From Alphaproteobacteria bacterium (GTDB taxonomy: Bacteria; Pseudomonadota; Alphaproteobacteria; Rhodobacterales; Rhodobacteraceae), in contig JAUIIR010000048.1 in NCBI GenBank assembly GCA_030431485.1, forward strand, positions 1 through 33,635: a stretch of 33,635 nt of DNA. Reading direction: 5' to 3'. Of this stretch, positions 5,979 through 15,377 are shown one piece after another. Position numbers and translations under genes: made by a program. Numbering within the stretch: position 1 is the stretch's first letter; each line of letters begins with the position of its first letter. The notes beneath the pieces are model-generated. The model made no database searches, was not told the origin of the DNA, and saw nothing but the letters and a program-made list of their open reading frames with translations.

Positions 5979-8780
5979 TCAATGCGCCTCGGCCCAGTTC
6001 TTGCCCTGCCCGGCATCGGCCACCAGAGGCACGGTCAGGTGTACAACCGGATCGGCAGCCCCTTCCATGACCTCGCGGGCGACCTTGATCAGCTCGTCCT
6101 CGGCCCCCTGTTCGACCTCAAACAGCAATTCGTCATGCACCTGCAGCAGCATTCTGGCAGGAAGCTTTGCAATCGCATCTGGCATCCGGATCATCGCACG
6201 GCGGATGATGTCCGCCGCTGTGCCCTGAATGGGCGCGTTGATCGCGGCGCGTTTGGCAAAACCAGCGCGCGGACCTTTGGCGTTGATCTCGGGTGTGTGG
6301 ATCACCCGACCAAACAGCGTCTCGACCCGGTTGTGCTCTTTGGCAAAGGCCGTGGTCTCGTCCATATAAGCCTTGATGCCAGGAAAGCGTTCAAAATAAC
6401 GGTCGATAAAGCCTTGCGCCTCGGCCCGTGGGATACGCAGATTGCGCGCAAGGCCGAAGCCGCTGATCCCGTAGATCACGCCAAAATTGATCGCCTTGGC
6501 CTGGCGGCGCACATCCGGCGTCATCTCGTCCAACGGTACGTTGAATATCTCGGACGCAGTCGCGGCGTGAATGTCCTGACCCTCTTTGAACGCATCCTTG
6601 AGCGCCTGGATGTCCGCGATATGCGCCAAAATGCGCAACTCGATCTGGGAATAATCCAGCGCCACGAGTGTCTTGCCCTCTTCGGCGACAAACGCCTCGC
6701 GGATACGGCGGCCTTCTTCGGTACGGATCGGGATGTTCTGCAGGTTCGGATCAGTCGAGGCCAATCGCCCGGTGTTCGCCCCGGCGATGGAATAGGACGT
6801 ATGCACCCGACCGGTGTCCCGGTTGATGTGGTCCTGCAACGCGTCGGTATAGGTCGACTTCAGCTTGCTCAACTGCCGCCAGTCAAGCACCCGGCGCGGC
6901 AACTCGTGTTCGGTGGCCAGATCTTCCAGAACATCCGCACCGGTGGCGTAGGCCCCGGTTTTGCCACGCTTGCCGCCTTCCAATCCCATTTCGTCAAACA
7001 GGATTTCGCCCAATTGCTTGGGAGACCCCACGTTGAACTTGCGCCCAGCCAGCTCGTAAATTTCGTCCTCCAACCCCGCCATCTTTTGGCTGAACGCGTT
7101 GGACATGCGGCTGAGTGTGTCGCGGTCGACCTTGATCCCGGCCATCTCCATCTCAGCCAAGACAGGCACCAAAGGCCTTTCCATGCCTTCGTACACGCGG
7201 GTAACCTTTGTCCGGTGAAGTTGCGGCTTGAACATCTGCCAGAGCCGTAGCGTGACATCGGCATCCTCGGCCGCGTAGGGCGTCGCCTTGTCGATGGGCA
7301 CGCGGTCAAAGGTGATCTGACTTTTGCCCGTGCCAAGCAGGTCCTTGATCGGGATTGGCGTGTGGCCCAGATAGCGCTCCGCCAGCGTATCCATACCGTG
7401 GCTGTGCAGCCCTGCATTCATCGCATAGGACATGAGCATCGTATCGTCGATCGGCGCAACGGTGATGCCCAGACGCGCCATGATCTTGGCGTCGTATTTC
7501 ATGTTCTGACCGATCTTCATCACAGCCGGATCTTCCAGAAGCGGTTTCAGAACGGCCAGCGCGTCTTCCATCGGGATCTGCCCCTCGGCAAGATCATCGG
7601 ACCCAAAGAGCCCTTCGCCACCCTCAGCCTTGTGTGCCAACGGGACATAACAGGCTTTGCCCGGCTCGATACAGAGCGATACACCCGCAAGTTCAGCGGT
7701 CATCTCGTTCAGCCCGGTCGTTTCCGTGTCGAACGCCACCCAGCCTTTTTCGTTGGCTGCATCAATCCACGGCTGAAGCGCCGCAAGATCACGTACGCAC
7801 TCATAGGTGCTGGCGTCGATGGGTGGTAATTCCGGGGCATCCCCGTCCGGCGGGTTTGCGCCTTCGGGGGTGGTGTCCTGAATGACCGGAGCCTCGACAT
7901 CCAGTGCATCGGCAATGCGCTTGGTGAGCGTGCGGAACTCCATCTCGGCCAGAAATGCCATCAGCTTGTCGGGGTCCGGTTCGCGCACCTCCAAATCATC
8001 GAGCGTGAAGGTGATCGGCGTGTTCTCATCCAGCAGAACGAGCTTTTTGCTCAACTCAATCTGGTCGCGCTTTTCAATCAGGGTTTCCCGGCGCTTGGGC
8101 TGTTTGATCTCACCAGCGCGGTCCAGCAATTCTTCCAATGAGCCATATTCGTTTATCAACAAGGCCGCCGTCTTGATCCCGATCCCGGGCGCACCCGGCA
8201 CGTTGTCAACGCTGTCGCCCGCCAATGCCTGCACATCGACCACTCGCTCTGGAAAGACGCCGAATTTTTCGAATACCCCGTCCCGGTCAATGGTGCGGTT
8301 CTTCATGGCGTCGAACATTTCGACCCCGTCGCCCACCAATTGCATCAGGTCCTTGTCGGAACTGATGATCGTCACACGACCGCCTGCCTCGCGGGCCTGC
8401 ACCGCCAGAGTGGCAATGATATCGTCCGCCTCATAGCCTTCCATCTCTTCGCAGGCGATGTTGAACGCCTCGGTGGCGCGTCGGGTCAGCGGGATCTGCG
8501 GACGCAGGTCTTCAGGCATCGCCTCGCGATTGGCCTTATACTGATCGTACATGTCATTACGGAACGTGTGACTGCCCTTGTCAAAGATCACCGCCACATG
8601 GGTCACATCCGACCCGGCATTCCCTTCGACATAGCGTTGGAGCATGTTGCAAAAGCCGCTGACCGCGCCAATGGGCAAGCCATCCGATTTGCGCGTCAGA
8701 GGTGGCAAGGCATGATACGCCCGAAAGATGAAGGCCGACCCATCAATCAGGTGAAGGTGGTGTCCTTTGCCAAATGCCAT
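5979..8780 (-). CDS. polA: DNA polymerase I
   Basis: A full-length 933-residue family A polymerase. The N-terminal 5'-3' exonuclease domain is seen in LIDGSAFIFRAYHA, GYEADDIIATLA and the helix-hairpin-helix GDSVDNVPGAPGIGIKTA. The 3'-5' proofreading domain is intact: ExoI FDTETTGL (Asp351, Glu353), ExoII NMKYDAKIM and ExoIII YAAEDADVTL. The polymerase domain has motif A DYSQIELR (Asp709), motif B RRQAKAINFGVIYGIS and motif C VHDELLFEV (Asp883). All three activities should therefore be present; the enzyme fills gaps in repair and removes primers. The start ATG at 8780 matches the usual family N-terminus. The next gene downstream on the strand is the YcaQ-type glycosylase; upstream there is a 106-base gap to the Pr6Pr gene. 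Confidence 0.98.
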   Translation of the reverse strand: MAFGKGHHLHLIDGSAFIFRAYHALPPLTRKSDGLPIGAVSGFCNMLQRYVEGNAGSDVTHVAVIFDKGSHTFRNDMYDQYKANREAMPEDLRPQIPLTRRATEAFNIACEEMEGYEADDIIATLAVQAREAGGRVTIISSDKDLMQLVGDGVEMFDAMKNRTIDRDGVFEKFGVFPERVVDVQALAGDSVDNVPGAPGIGIKTAALLINEYGSLEELLDRAGEIKQPKRRETLIEKRDQIELSKKLVLLDENTPITFTLDDLEVREPDPDKLMAFLAEMEFRTLTKRIADALDVEAPVIQDTTPEGANPPDGDAPELPPIDASTYECVRDLAALQPWIDAANEKGWVAFDTETTGLNEMTAELAGVSLCIEPGKACYVPLAHKAEGGEGLFGSDDLAEGQIPMEDALAVLKPLLEDPAVMKIGQNMKYDAKIMARLGITVAPIDDTMLMSYAMNAGLHSHGMDTLAERYLGHTPIPIKDLLGTGKSQITFDRVPIDKATPYAAEDADVTLRLWQMFKPQLHRTKVTRVYEGMERPLVPVLAEMEMAGIKVDRDTLSRMSNAFSQKMAGLEDEIYELAGRKFNVGSPKQLGEILFDEMGLEGGKRGKTGAYATGADVLEDLATEHELPRRVLDWRQLSKLKSTYTDALQDHINRDTGRVHTSYSIAGANTGRLASTDPNLQNIPIRTEEGRRIREAFVAEEGKTLVALDYSQIELRILAHIADIQALKDAFKEGQDIHAATASEIFNVPLDEMTPDVRRQAKAINFGVIYGISGFGLARNLRIPRAEAQGFIDRYFERFPGIKAYMDETTAFAKEHNRVETLFGRVIHTPEINAKGPRAGFAKRAAINAPIQGTAADIIRRAMIRMPDAIAKLPARMLLQVHDELLFEVEQGAEDELIKVAREVMEGAADPVVHLTVPLVADAGQGKNWAEAH

Positions 8781-8886
8781 GTCGCGCGCCCCCGTTTTCG
8801 GTCTGCCATAAGCTTTGCCACGGTCGGGGAAGAGGTGCCAGCAGGAACGTCAGAAACCTTGGGCTGCCGGTGCAGCGGAACAAGAG

Positions 8887-9513
8887 CTAAGGATCTGTCC
8901 CGGCAAAGGCGGGCCGCCGGCCAAGCTCTTGCCCGACGAAAACGATGATCGCACCGAATCCCGAGAAAACGACCAGCAAACCGAAGATGTTGAATCCCGT
9001 GCGCACCACTCCGAGGTCATCCAGGTTCAGGAAGTGATACGGATAGCGGCCATCAAAGAACCCAGCCCGCACCATCGCTACGATGCAGTAAAGCAAAGGC
9101 AGGATCAGCCACGGCAGAATGTCTGGAAAGCGTAGATCGGATTTCCGCACGAAAACCAGCCAATAGCACGCAAAGCCCAGAGGAATCAGCGTGTGCAGCA
9201 TCACGTCGATCACCATATCGATACCGCGATAATCGCGCAGATGCGCCAGCAGCACGTGATAAACGATGGCCACCATTGCAATCGACAACAGCAAGCCACC
9301 TTGCACTTTTGCAGGCTCGCGTCCGCCCAGCGCAACCCAGGCACAGGTCACTCCGACCAGAGTGTTCGTCCAGATGGTGAAGTAGCGGAAGTTGAATGCC
9401 AGCGTCTCGATCAGACCGACATCATAGCGGTCGATCCGCAGCCATATACGCGTGACGATTGTCACGCAAACCGACAGCGCCAAAAGCGCCGCGCTAAGCC
9501 GTTTGGCTGTCAC
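8887..9513 (-). CDS. Pr6Pr/FAR-17a-like six-helix membrane protein
   Basis: A 208-residue integral membrane protein with about six hydrophobic segments. The central [15 protein letters not shown], the [22 protein letters not shown] segment and [13 protein letters not shown] near the C-terminus match the Pr6Pr family (related to FAR-17a/AIG1 proteins, some eukaryotic members of which are fatty acid ester hydrolases). The conserved His and Thr residues of that family appear present (TNTL; MLHTLIP). The bacterial role is unknown. Translation starts at a GTG (9513) overlapping the stop of the zinc-finger gene as GTGA, so the two are coupled. Confidence 0.75.
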   Translation of the reverse strand: MTAKRLSAALLALSVCVTIVTRIWLRIDRYDVGLIETLAFNFRYFTIWTNTLVGVTCAWVALGGREPAKVQGGLLLSIAMVAIVYHVLLAHLRDYRGIDMVIDVMLHTLIPLGFACYWLVFVRKSDLRFPDILPWLILPLLYCIVAMVRAGFFDGRYPYHFLNLDDLGVVRTGFNIFGLLVVFSGFGAIIVFVGQELGRRPAFAGTDP

Positions 9514-9695
9514 GCGCCCTGCTGGTCGGCGTAGTCTTTATGAATGTACTTGGCGTCGCAATAGCCGCATTCGACCCAACCGGTGTCATGCGGGATCTGC
9601 AACCAGACGCGCGGGTGACCCAACGCCCCTTCGCCGCCATCACAGGCGATGCGGTAGCTGTCCACGATCTTGGTTTCGGGCGCTTGGGTTGCCAT
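9510..9695 (-). CDS. Zinc-finger CHCC domain protein (NDUFS6-like)
   Basis: A 61-residue protein with ligands Cys18, His27, Cys43 and Cys46 arranged as in the zf-CHCC family: [13 protein letters not shown] then [11 protein letters not shown]. The fold is that of the zinc-binding accessory subunit of mitochondrial complex I (NDUFS6), and alphaproteobacterial homologues have been linked to complex I, so this may be a free-standing NADH dehydrogenase-associated protein. The start is ATG 9695, preceded by AAGGAAA at suitable distance; a TTG at 9719 would add eight residues with no benefit. It is coupled by overlap to the Pr6Pr gene and divergent from the ABC ATPase. Confidence 0.8.
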   Translation of the reverse strand: MATQAPETKIVDSYRIACDGGEGALGHPRVWLQIPHDTGWVECGYCDAKYIHKDYADQQGA

Positions 9696-9771
9696 CTGCT
9701 GCGTTTCCTTCGTCCGCAATTTCCACTAGGTGCGGTTTAAGGCGACACGGCCAAGGGAGCAAGAGACAGCA

Positions 9772-10689
9772 GTGACACGGCATGCCATTGAGATCGAAGG
9801 CCTCAAAAAGACCTATTCCGGAGGCAAAGAAGCCCTGAAAGGCATCGACCTGTCCGTACCACGCGGCTCGGTCTTTGGTCTGCTTGGGCCGAACGGCGCA
9901 GGCAAATCGACGCTGATAAATATTCTTGCCGGTTTGGTAACAAAAACGGCCGGCAAGGTGACGATCTGGGGTTGGGATCAGGATGTGAATCCCCGTCAGT
10001 CGCGTGCCTCAATCGGAGTCATGCCGCAGGAATTAAACCTCGACCCGTTCTTTACCCCGCGCGGGGCGCTTGAGGTGCAGGCCGGTCTGTACGGCGTGCC
10101 CAAGTCGCAACGCCGTTCAGACGAGATTCTCGACATGATCGGTCTCACCGACAAAGCCGAAGCCTATGCCCGCACCCTTTCAGGCGGCATGCGGCGCAGG
10201 TTGCTCTTGGGAAAGGCCTTGGTGCATCATCCGCATGTTCTTGTCCTTGATGAACCCACGGCAGGTGTGGATATCGAACTGCGCCAGATGCTTTGGAACA
10301 ACGTGCGCAAACTGAACCGCGACTCGGACATGACGATTATCCTGACCACGCATTACCTCGAAGAGGCCGAGGAAATGTGCGACGAGATTGCGATCATCAA
10401 TCACGGCGAGGTGGTGGCGCGCGACAGCACGAAGAACCTTCTGGGTCAGTTGGATGCCAAGACAATGGTGATCCAACCCGACAGTGCGGTCGGCGCCTTG
10501 CCCGAGGTTGCGGGGATTGCAGTCAGCACCCGCGAAGACGGAACATTGGCCGTGAGCTATCGGGCGCGCCAGACATCAGCAGAAGACGTATTGTCGATGC
10601 TGCGCGACAATGGCGTGCGCATTCGCGATGTGCGCACCGAACAGGCCGATCTGGAAGATGTCTTCCTGTCTCTGACACGCTCCGCCTGA
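9772..10689 (+). CDS. ABC transporter ATP-binding protein (ABC-2/NatA type)
   Basis: A 305-residue ATPase with Walker A GPNGAGKST (39-47), Q-loop VMPQE, signature LSGGM (136-140), Walker B VLVLDEPTAG (Asp160, Glu161) and H-loop TTHYLEEAEE. The C-terminal 80 residues end in DLEDVFLSLTRS, the extension typical of ATPases paired with ABC-2 permeases that export drugs, polysaccharides or other substrates. No permease gene lies next to it: the upstream gene is divergent and the downstream gene convergent. The start is the GTG at 9772 (AAGGGAG about 12 bases upstream); the earlier GTG at 9730 would add 14 residues that the family lacks. Substrate unknown. Confidence 0.9.
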   Translation: MTRHAIEIEGLKKTYSGGKEALKGIDLSVPRGSVFGLLGPNGAGKSTLINILAGLVTKTAGKVTIWGWDQDVNPRQSRASIGVMPQELNLDPFFTPRGALEVQAGLYGVPKSQRRSDEILDMIGLTDKAEAYARTLSGGMRRRLLLGKALVHHPHVLVLDEPTAGVDIELRQMLWNNVRKLNRDSDMTIILTTHYLEEAEEMCDEIAIINHGEVVARDSTKNLLGQLDAKTMVIQPDSAVGALPEVAGIAVSTREDGTLAVSYRARQTSAEDVLSMLRDNGVRIRDVRTEQADLEDVFLSLTRSA

Positions 10690-10696
10690 GCCTTAA

Positions 10697-10726
10697 GCGA
10701 AGCGCGTCATTGGAAACGCGCTTCGC
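10697..10726. terminator. Hairpin between convergent ABC ATPase and HIT genes
   Basis: GCGAAGCGCGT (10697-10707) pairs perfectly with ACGCGCTTCGC (10716-10726) around an 8-base loop. It begins seven bases after the ABC ATPase stop and sits between convergent genes, so it probably ends transcripts from one or both sides. There is no clear T-run on either side. Confidence 0.65.
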
Positions 10727-10765
10727 AGTCCCGAACCTACGAAAAAGCCTGTTTCAATTAGGTGT

Positions 10766-11137
10766 CTACCGCGCAGGTTGCAGCATGCGGCCAAGCCCGC
10801 GCCCACCGAGCACGTGGATATGCAAATGCGGCACCTCTTGCACACCGGCTTCGCCGGCGTTCGAGATGATCCGATATCCGCCCTCTCGCAAGCCTTCCGA
10901 CGTCACAACCTCAGCAATCGTGCGGTTGAAATCCACGATCTCTGCATCGCTCGCGTCACTGGCAAAGTGGTCGTAGCACACATACGGTCCTTTCGGGATC
11001 ACCAACACATGCACCGGCGCTTGCGGCTGAATATCCCGGAACGCCAGGCTGTGCTCTGTCTCAAGCACGGTTGCGTTCGGAATTTCTCCGCGCAAAATTT
11101 TGGCAAAGATGTTCTGGTCGTCATAGGTATAGGCCAT
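10766..11137 (-). CDS. HIT family hydrolase
   Basis: A 123-residue histidine-triad protein. The HLHIHVLGG motif (His104, His106, His108) is the complete HIT active site; the upstream AFRDIQPQAPVHVLVIPK segment is also typical of the HINT branch. Such proteins hydrolyse nucleoside phosphoramidates or AMP conjugates in the cytosol. The length is standard. It starts at ATG 11137, with AAGGA upstream overlapping the stop of the glycosyltransferase gene 11 bases away, so the two are very likely co-transcribed, though no functional link is obvious. Confidence 0.93.
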   Translation of the reverse strand: MAYTYDDQNIFAKILRGEIPNATVLETEHSLAFRDIQPQAPVHVLVIPKGPYVCYDHFASDASDAEIVDFNRTIAEVVTSEGLREGGYRIISNAGEAGVQEVPHLHIHVLGGRGLGRMLQPAR

Positions 11138-11148
11138 CGGACATGTCC

Positions 11149-12726
11149 TTAGTCTGCAAACAGGTGGTCAGTACGCGCAATATCGAGCGCTTGCTCGGGC
11201 GCAATAGACAAAAACTGTGTCAAGGCTTCTGCGTTGACTTCAATACTGTCTTCTTCGCGAATGCGCAGATGATTTTCGAATTCCGCGTCCCGGATACGGT
11301 CGCTTTCATGCACGATGTCGTTGCGGATTGTCGGCAATAGCCGCTCAAGCGTCTCCTGAGGGGTCCGCTCTCCGGCAAGTCCAACGCGCATGGCGTGGCC
11401 GATCAGGTACTCATCGCTGAAATTGCAGGTAATTTCGAGCAATCGGGTGGTCGCGCGATCACGGCAGAAATCCTCAAGCAGGTCGAGGTTGCCGGGGTCC
11501 ATACACACCACCATGCGATCCGAATCGTAATAATCGAACAACATCCGCATCAGCGATCGGCGATGGCGATGGCGTTTCCCAAGCGTGGATTGAATGCCCC
11601 CCATATCGGGCAAATCCGTCTGCTCTTCGTTGAAGAGGTATTCGATACACGGCACGTTTGTCAGCTGCCGGATGCGTGCAACAAGTCGCTTGGCCACATG
11701 CCACTTCTTGCACACGACAATCAGCAATTCACGCTCACGGCCCAGCGTGCTCTCGGTTTCCCAGAAACGCGGCGCAAAGCGACGGCCGATCCGGCCTTTG
11801 CCCGTCAGAAACCTGTAGAGCGACCGTCCTTCGTTCGAGATCTCAAACTTCACGCCTTTCGCCGAATAAAGCGACCCCAGCCGTTCCTTCAGTTCCAGCG
11901 CTTCCGGGCTAATCTTGCGGGCGAACAGGAAATCCTGGCTCAACAGCAGATCGAAATGGTCATTATAGAAAGTGACCGGCATTCCGTAGTCTGAGAACAT
12001 CAGAAAGGTCAGAGTGCGGCACTCGATTTCGTTCTCTGAAACCAGATGCCGCACTAGGGTCTGAAAGAATGTCTCGTCGGGAATCCAGGTCGTGCTGAAA
12101 AACCGCATGACGTCTCGCCGCTGCCGAACGAAATCAAGGATCGCTTCAATCGTCCGACGTCGCAGGCACCACCACTGACTGCCGATCTGAATTTCAAGGT
12201 CCTCGGGGATCTTGCGAGTGAGACCCAGCTTCTTCTGCAGGTTGAAGCTTTGGTAGAACAATGCCTTCTGGGTGCGTTCGTTAAAGTAATGGCGGTAAAT
12301 CAGCCGCTCTTCCTTCATGCCGGTCTTGATCCAGTCAGATGCGAAGAAATCGAAACTCTCGATGAAATCTGCATCCATCCGATCAAGATAGTCATGCGCG
12401 TATTCGGCTGTTTTGATGGCCTGGCAATCCCCTGACAGCATGTAGAAATGCGTGGCTCTTGGAAACGCATCCACCGCCGCCTCAACCGCATAAAGCGTCG
12501 CCTGCACAAGCGACCACTCCCCCCAGCCACATTTGATCCGCTTTTTGGCAAAGGTGACATTGGGATTGTCAGACAGCGCGTTCTGGATCGTGGTAAACGC
12601 CGCAGCATCGGCGCGGGCATCGAAATGGATCGAAATGTAATCTCCGACGGCCGTCAGGCTCAACGCCTGTCGGATGATTGCGTCCGGATCTTTGTGGCAC
12701 AGGAGTATGAACGCAATATTTGCCAT
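11149..12726 (-). CDS. GT14-type beta-1,6-N-acetylglucosaminyltransferase-like protein with C-terminal extension (DUF5928 type)
   Basis: A 525-residue protein with two parts. Residues 1 to about 260 match the core-2/I-branching GT14 fold: MANIAFILLCHKDP at the start, ISIHFDARADAA, THFYMLSGDCQAIK and WIPDETFFQTLV with the conserved acidic pair Asp217-Glu218. The remaining about 260 residues resemble the C-terminal DUF5928 domain found with this enzyme in Rhodobacteraceae and include a segment ending ITCNFSDEYLIGHAMRVGL. There is no signal peptide, so it should act on the cytosolic face, probably adding or branching sugars on a surface glycan. It is divergent from a sulfotransferase and followed by the HIT gene. 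The acceptor and donor sugars are not known. Confidence 0.82.
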   Translation of the reverse strand: MANIAFILLCHKDPDAIIRQALSLTAVGDYISIHFDARADAAAFTTIQNALSDNPNVTFAKKRIKCGWGEWSLVQATLYAVEAAVDAFPRATHFYMLSGDCQAIKTAEYAHDYLDRMDADFIESFDFFASDWIKTGMKEERLIYRHYFNERTQKALFYQSFNLQKKLGLTRKIPEDLEIQIGSQWWCLRRRTIEAILDFVRQRRDVMRFFSTTWIPDETFFQTLVRHLVSENEIECRTLTFLMFSDYGMPVTFYNDHFDLLLSQDFLFARKISPEALELKERLGSLYSAKGVKFEISNEGRSLYRFLTGKGRIGRRFAPRFWETESTLGRERELLIVVCKKWHVAKRLVARIRQLTNVPCIEYLFNEEQTDLPDMGGIQSTLGKRHRHRRSLMRMLFDYYDSDRMVVCMDPGNLDLLEDFCRDRATTRLLEITCNFSDEYLIGHAMRVGLAGERTPQETLERLLPTIRNDIVHESDRIRDAEFENHLRIREEDSIEVNAEALTQFLSIAPEQALDIARTDHLFAD

Positions 12727-12868
12727 TCAGGTCGTCATCTGCCCAATTTACGCCTCTTTCATGTAGTGATAAGCTGCTTCAGTCATTGAATAAACCGACT
12801 TTCTTTGATTTTTTGTTTACGTTAGGGGACGCAAAGAGCCCAAATAACGAGTCTGGAGGCGGCAGATC
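12727..12868. promoter_or_regulatory. AT-rich divergent promoter region
   Basis: This 142-base gap separates two divergent genes, the GT14-type enzyme and the sulfotransferase, and is clearly richer in A/T than its surroundings, especially 12781-12825. Promoters for both genes must lie here; I could not fix convincing -35/-10 pairs. A strong ribosome site (GGAGG) precedes the sulfotransferase ATG; that of the glycosyltransferase is weak. Confidence 0.5.
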
Positions 12869-13687
12869 ATGGGTTTTCCCGGCACCTGGATGACCGAAAG
12901 CGAAAGCATGGTCTATCGCGTTGTCCCCAAATGCGCGTGTTCGACAATCGGCCAGATCATGTTCTATTCCGATCATGGCACGTTTTTCGACGGCGACATA
13001 CACGATGCGCAAACCGGGCTCCATAAATGGGCACTGGACCACTCAAAAGACCCGATCACCAAACGCATTCAGGCACATGACACCTACGCATTCACCTGCG
13101 TGCGCAACCCGTACACACGAATCCTGAGTTCGTTTTTCGACAAGATCTGTGGCATCCAGCGCAACGGCAAGCGCTACCGCGGCAACCTCGTTCCCCTGCT
13201 GATCCAGAAATACGGGATTGAAGTGGGCGGCGATGATGGCAAGCAAGAGTTCGACCAGATCAAAAGCTTTCGCCGCTTCCTGCTGTTCGCCCGCGACACC
13301 ATCCGGTGGCGCCGTCCAATGGATCCCGACATTCACTGGTCCGCAATGTCCGGACATATCAGCACCTTCATCGTGAACGGCGGCCGCTACGACAAGATCT
13401 TCTGGACCGAAAGCTTTAACGACGGCATGGCCGATGTGCTGAAGAACGTGGAAACCCAGAAGAAGGTCGATCTCAAGAAAATCCCGCGCTTCAACGAAAG
13501 CGAAGGACACGGTCCAAAGCGGGCGCACCCGGTCGAAGACTATTTCGACGACCTGTCGATGCATCTCGTCTACGAGATCTACAAACGCGATTTCGACCTT
13601 TTCAAATACGATTTCGAAAATCCAGCCAACAAAATGCCGATCGGCGAGATTGATCTCGACGAAGTGCACGCCAAACTGGGCGACTGA
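12869..13687 (+). CDS. Sulfotransferase family 2-like protein
   Basis: A 272-residue PAPS-dependent sulfotransferase-like protein. The 5'-phosphosulfate loop is seen at VVPKCACSTIG (18-28) with Lys21, and the 3'-phosphate-binding segment at FTCVRNPYTRILSSFF (75-90) with Arg79 and Ser87. This combination is typical of the carbohydrate sulfotransferase family (Sulfotransfer_2). The expected reaction is transfer of sulfate from PAPS to a hydroxyl of a glycan. The start ATG has GGAGG eight bases upstream. Divergence from the GT14-type glycosyltransferase suggests that both modify the same surface or extracellular polysaccharide; that link is inference. Confidence 0.85.
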   Translation: MGFPGTWMTESESMVYRVVPKCACSTIGQIMFYSDHGTFFDGDIHDAQTGLHKWALDHSKDPITKRIQAHDTYAFTCVRNPYTRILSSFFDKICGIQRNGKRYRGNLVPLLIQKYGIEVGGDDGKQEFDQIKSFRRFLLFARDTIRWRRPMDPDIHWSAMSGHISTFIVNGGRYDKIFWTESFNDGMADVLKNVETQKKVDLKKIPRFNESEGHGPKRAHPVEDYFDDLSMHLVYEIYKRDFDLFKYDFENPANKMPIGEIDLDEVHAKLGD

Positions 13688-13697
13688 TCCAGTCGCC
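13679..13697 (+). terminator. Hairpin overlapping the sulfotransferase stop codon
   Basis: GGCGACTG (13679-13686) and CAGTCGCC (13690-13697) form an 8-base-pair stem with a 3-base loop that includes part of the stop codon. It sits between convergent genes separated by 21 bases. No T-run follows, so it may be a weak or factor-dependent terminator. Confidence 0.4.
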
Positions 13698-13708
13698 TCA
13701 GATCCGGA

Positions 13709-14311
13709 TCACTTTGGCAATTCGTCTGATGGAATGATCGGGAAAAACGCGCCGCCTGACCAGACGCCGAACCAGCTATGCCCGTCCAAATCGTGATGCT
13801 TGCCAAGATCAACCAGCCGGTAAAAACTCTTGCGGTCGATCAACGCTTCAAGGTTTGCCCGTACCAGCACATAGGGCGACGGCTCTCCGCTCTCGGCATC
13901 TAGCTCCACCCGGATCGGGTGCTCCGGTCCGGCCATAACAGTGTCCCCGACATGGGTAGTAAAGGTCAACGCCTGCGCCTCACCCTCGCCCGCCACCTTG
14001 AAATCCGTGGCGACAAACGGCGCATCATCCACAATGATCCCGACCTTCTCGACAGGGGTCACCAGAAAATACTTGTCGCCATCTTTGCGCAAGATCGACG
14101 AAAACAGCTTGACCAGCGGTGCCCGCCCAATCGGGGTCCCAAGGTAAAACCAGGTCCCGTCCCGCGCGATCCGCATATCCAGATCGCCGCAAAACGGCGG
14201 GTTCCAGAGGTGCACCGGTGGCAATCCTGCGCTCTTGGTGGCGCGAACAGAGGCAGCGATGCCTTCGGCGGACGGAATTACACGATCTTGTGCGCTCATT
14301 GCTTTTGCCAT
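13709..14311 (-). CDS. DUF1285 family protein
   Basis: A protein of about 200 residues with the DUF1285 pattern: [47 protein letters not shown] and [21 protein letters not shown]. It is soluble and its function is unknown. In many alphaproteobacteria this family sits beside the MoxR/DUF58/DUF4159 cluster, as here, but divergently transcribed from it across a 58-base gap. The frame is open to 14458, well into the moxR side; I chose ATG 14311 (AAAGGG close upstream), and ATG 14299 is an equally possible start. Confidence 0.85.
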   Translation of the reverse strand: MAKAMSAQDRVIPSAEGIAASVRATKSAGLPPVHLWNPPFCGDLDMRIARDGTWFYLGTPIGRAPLVKLFSSILRKDGDKYFLVTPVEKVGIIVDDAPFVATDFKVAGEGEAQALTFTTHVGDTVMAGPEHPIRVELDAESGEPSPYVLVRANLEALIDRKSFYRLVDLGKHHDLDGHSWFGVWSGGAFFPIIPSDELPK

Positions 14312-14369
14312 TTTCCCTTTGCGCGTTACACTTTCTCCAAACAGACGTAATGCGCAAGGGAGACACGTC

Positions 14370-15377
14370 ATGGCCTCAGGCGAAGATTTGGTCGCAGAGA
14401 TCGAAGCGCTGGAAGACAAGCTGGCGCAGGCCAAGACGGCGATCACCCGTCGCTTCATCGGTCAGGAACGTGTGGTCGAGTTGACGCTCACCTCGCTTCT
14501 CTGTGGCGGTCACGGCCTGCTCATCGGTCTGCCTGGGCTCGGCAAGACCCGCCTTGTCGAAACAGTTTCAACGGTCATGGGCCTCAATGGCAGCCGGGTT
14601 CAGTTCACCCCCGACCTGATGCCGGCCGACATCCTTGGATCCGAAGTGCTGGAGACCGGAGCGGATGGTAGCCGGGCGTTCAAATTCATACCGGGTCCGA
14701 TCTTCTGCCAACTCCTGATGGCGGACGAAATCAACCGCGCCAGCCCACGAACACAGTCCGCACTCTTGCAAGCGATGCAGGAAAAGGTGGTCACTGTTGC
14801 CGGCGAAACCCGACAGCTCGACGCGCCATTCCATGTGCTCGCCACACAGAACCCCATCGAACAGGAAGGCACGTACCCACTGCCCGAAGCGCAGCTTGAC
14901 CGTTTCCTTGTTCAGATCGACGTCCAGTATCCAGATCGGCAGACCGAAAAGGAAATCCTGCTATCAACCACAGGTGCCGAGGAAGCCGAGGCTTACGAAG
15001 TGTTTACCCCGGCCGAGCTTATCGCTGCGCAGAAACTGCTGCGTCGCATGCCCGTTGGCGATGCCGTGGTTGAGATGATCCTTGATCTCGTTCGCGCCTT
15101 CCGTCCGCACGACCCGCTTGCGGGTGAGCGCGTCAAGGACACAGTGGCTTGGGGCCCTGGTCCACGTGCAGCGCAGGCGCTCATGCTGACCGTCCGCGCG
15201 AGGGCGCTTCTTGAAGGTCGTCTGGCTCCGGCACCCGAAGACGTCATCAACATGGCCCGCCCTGTCCTGACACACCGCATGGCGCTCACCTTCTCGGCGC
15301 GTGCCCGGGGCGAAGACCTTGGCAGCCTGATCGATGAAGTGGCCCATCGCATGGTGGCGACCGAGGCCGCTGCGTGA
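14370..15377 (+). CDS. MoxR-family AAA+ ATPase
   Basis: A 335-residue AAA+ protein with Walker A GLPGLGKT (53-60), Walker [13 protein letters not shown] (Asp119-Glu120), and [23 protein letters not shown], the diagnostic MoxR segment with sensor 1 Asn and the arginine-finger region. MoxR ATPases act as chaperone-like remodellers, usually with a vWA/DUF58 partner, to mature or insert metal centres or assemble envelope complexes. The start ATG 14370 has AAGGGAG seven bases upstream; the frame runs further upstream but into the divergent promoter. The stop overlaps the next start as GTGA. It is the first gene of a four-gene overlapping operon. Confidence 0.93.
   Translation: MASGEDLVAEIEALEDKLAQAKTAITRRFIGQERVVELTLTSLLCGGHGLLIGLPGLGKTRLVETVSTVMGLNGSRVQFTPDLMPADILGSEVLETGADGSRAFKFIPGPIFCQLLMADEINRASPRTQSALLQAMQEKVVTVAGETRQLDAPFHVLATQNPIEQEGTYPLPEAQLDRFLVQIDVQYPDRQTEKEILLSTTGAEEAEAYEVFTPAELIAAQKLLRRMPVGDAVVEMILDLVRAFRPHDPLAGERVKDTVAWGPGPRAAQALMLTVRARALLEGRLAPAPEDVINMARPVLTHRMALTFSARARGEDLGSLIDEVAHRMVATEAAA

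Noticed and set aside
5982..7250. A 422-codon plus-strand open frame
   Set aside because: Antisense shadow of polA, whose polymerase motifs A, B and C lie in the same region.
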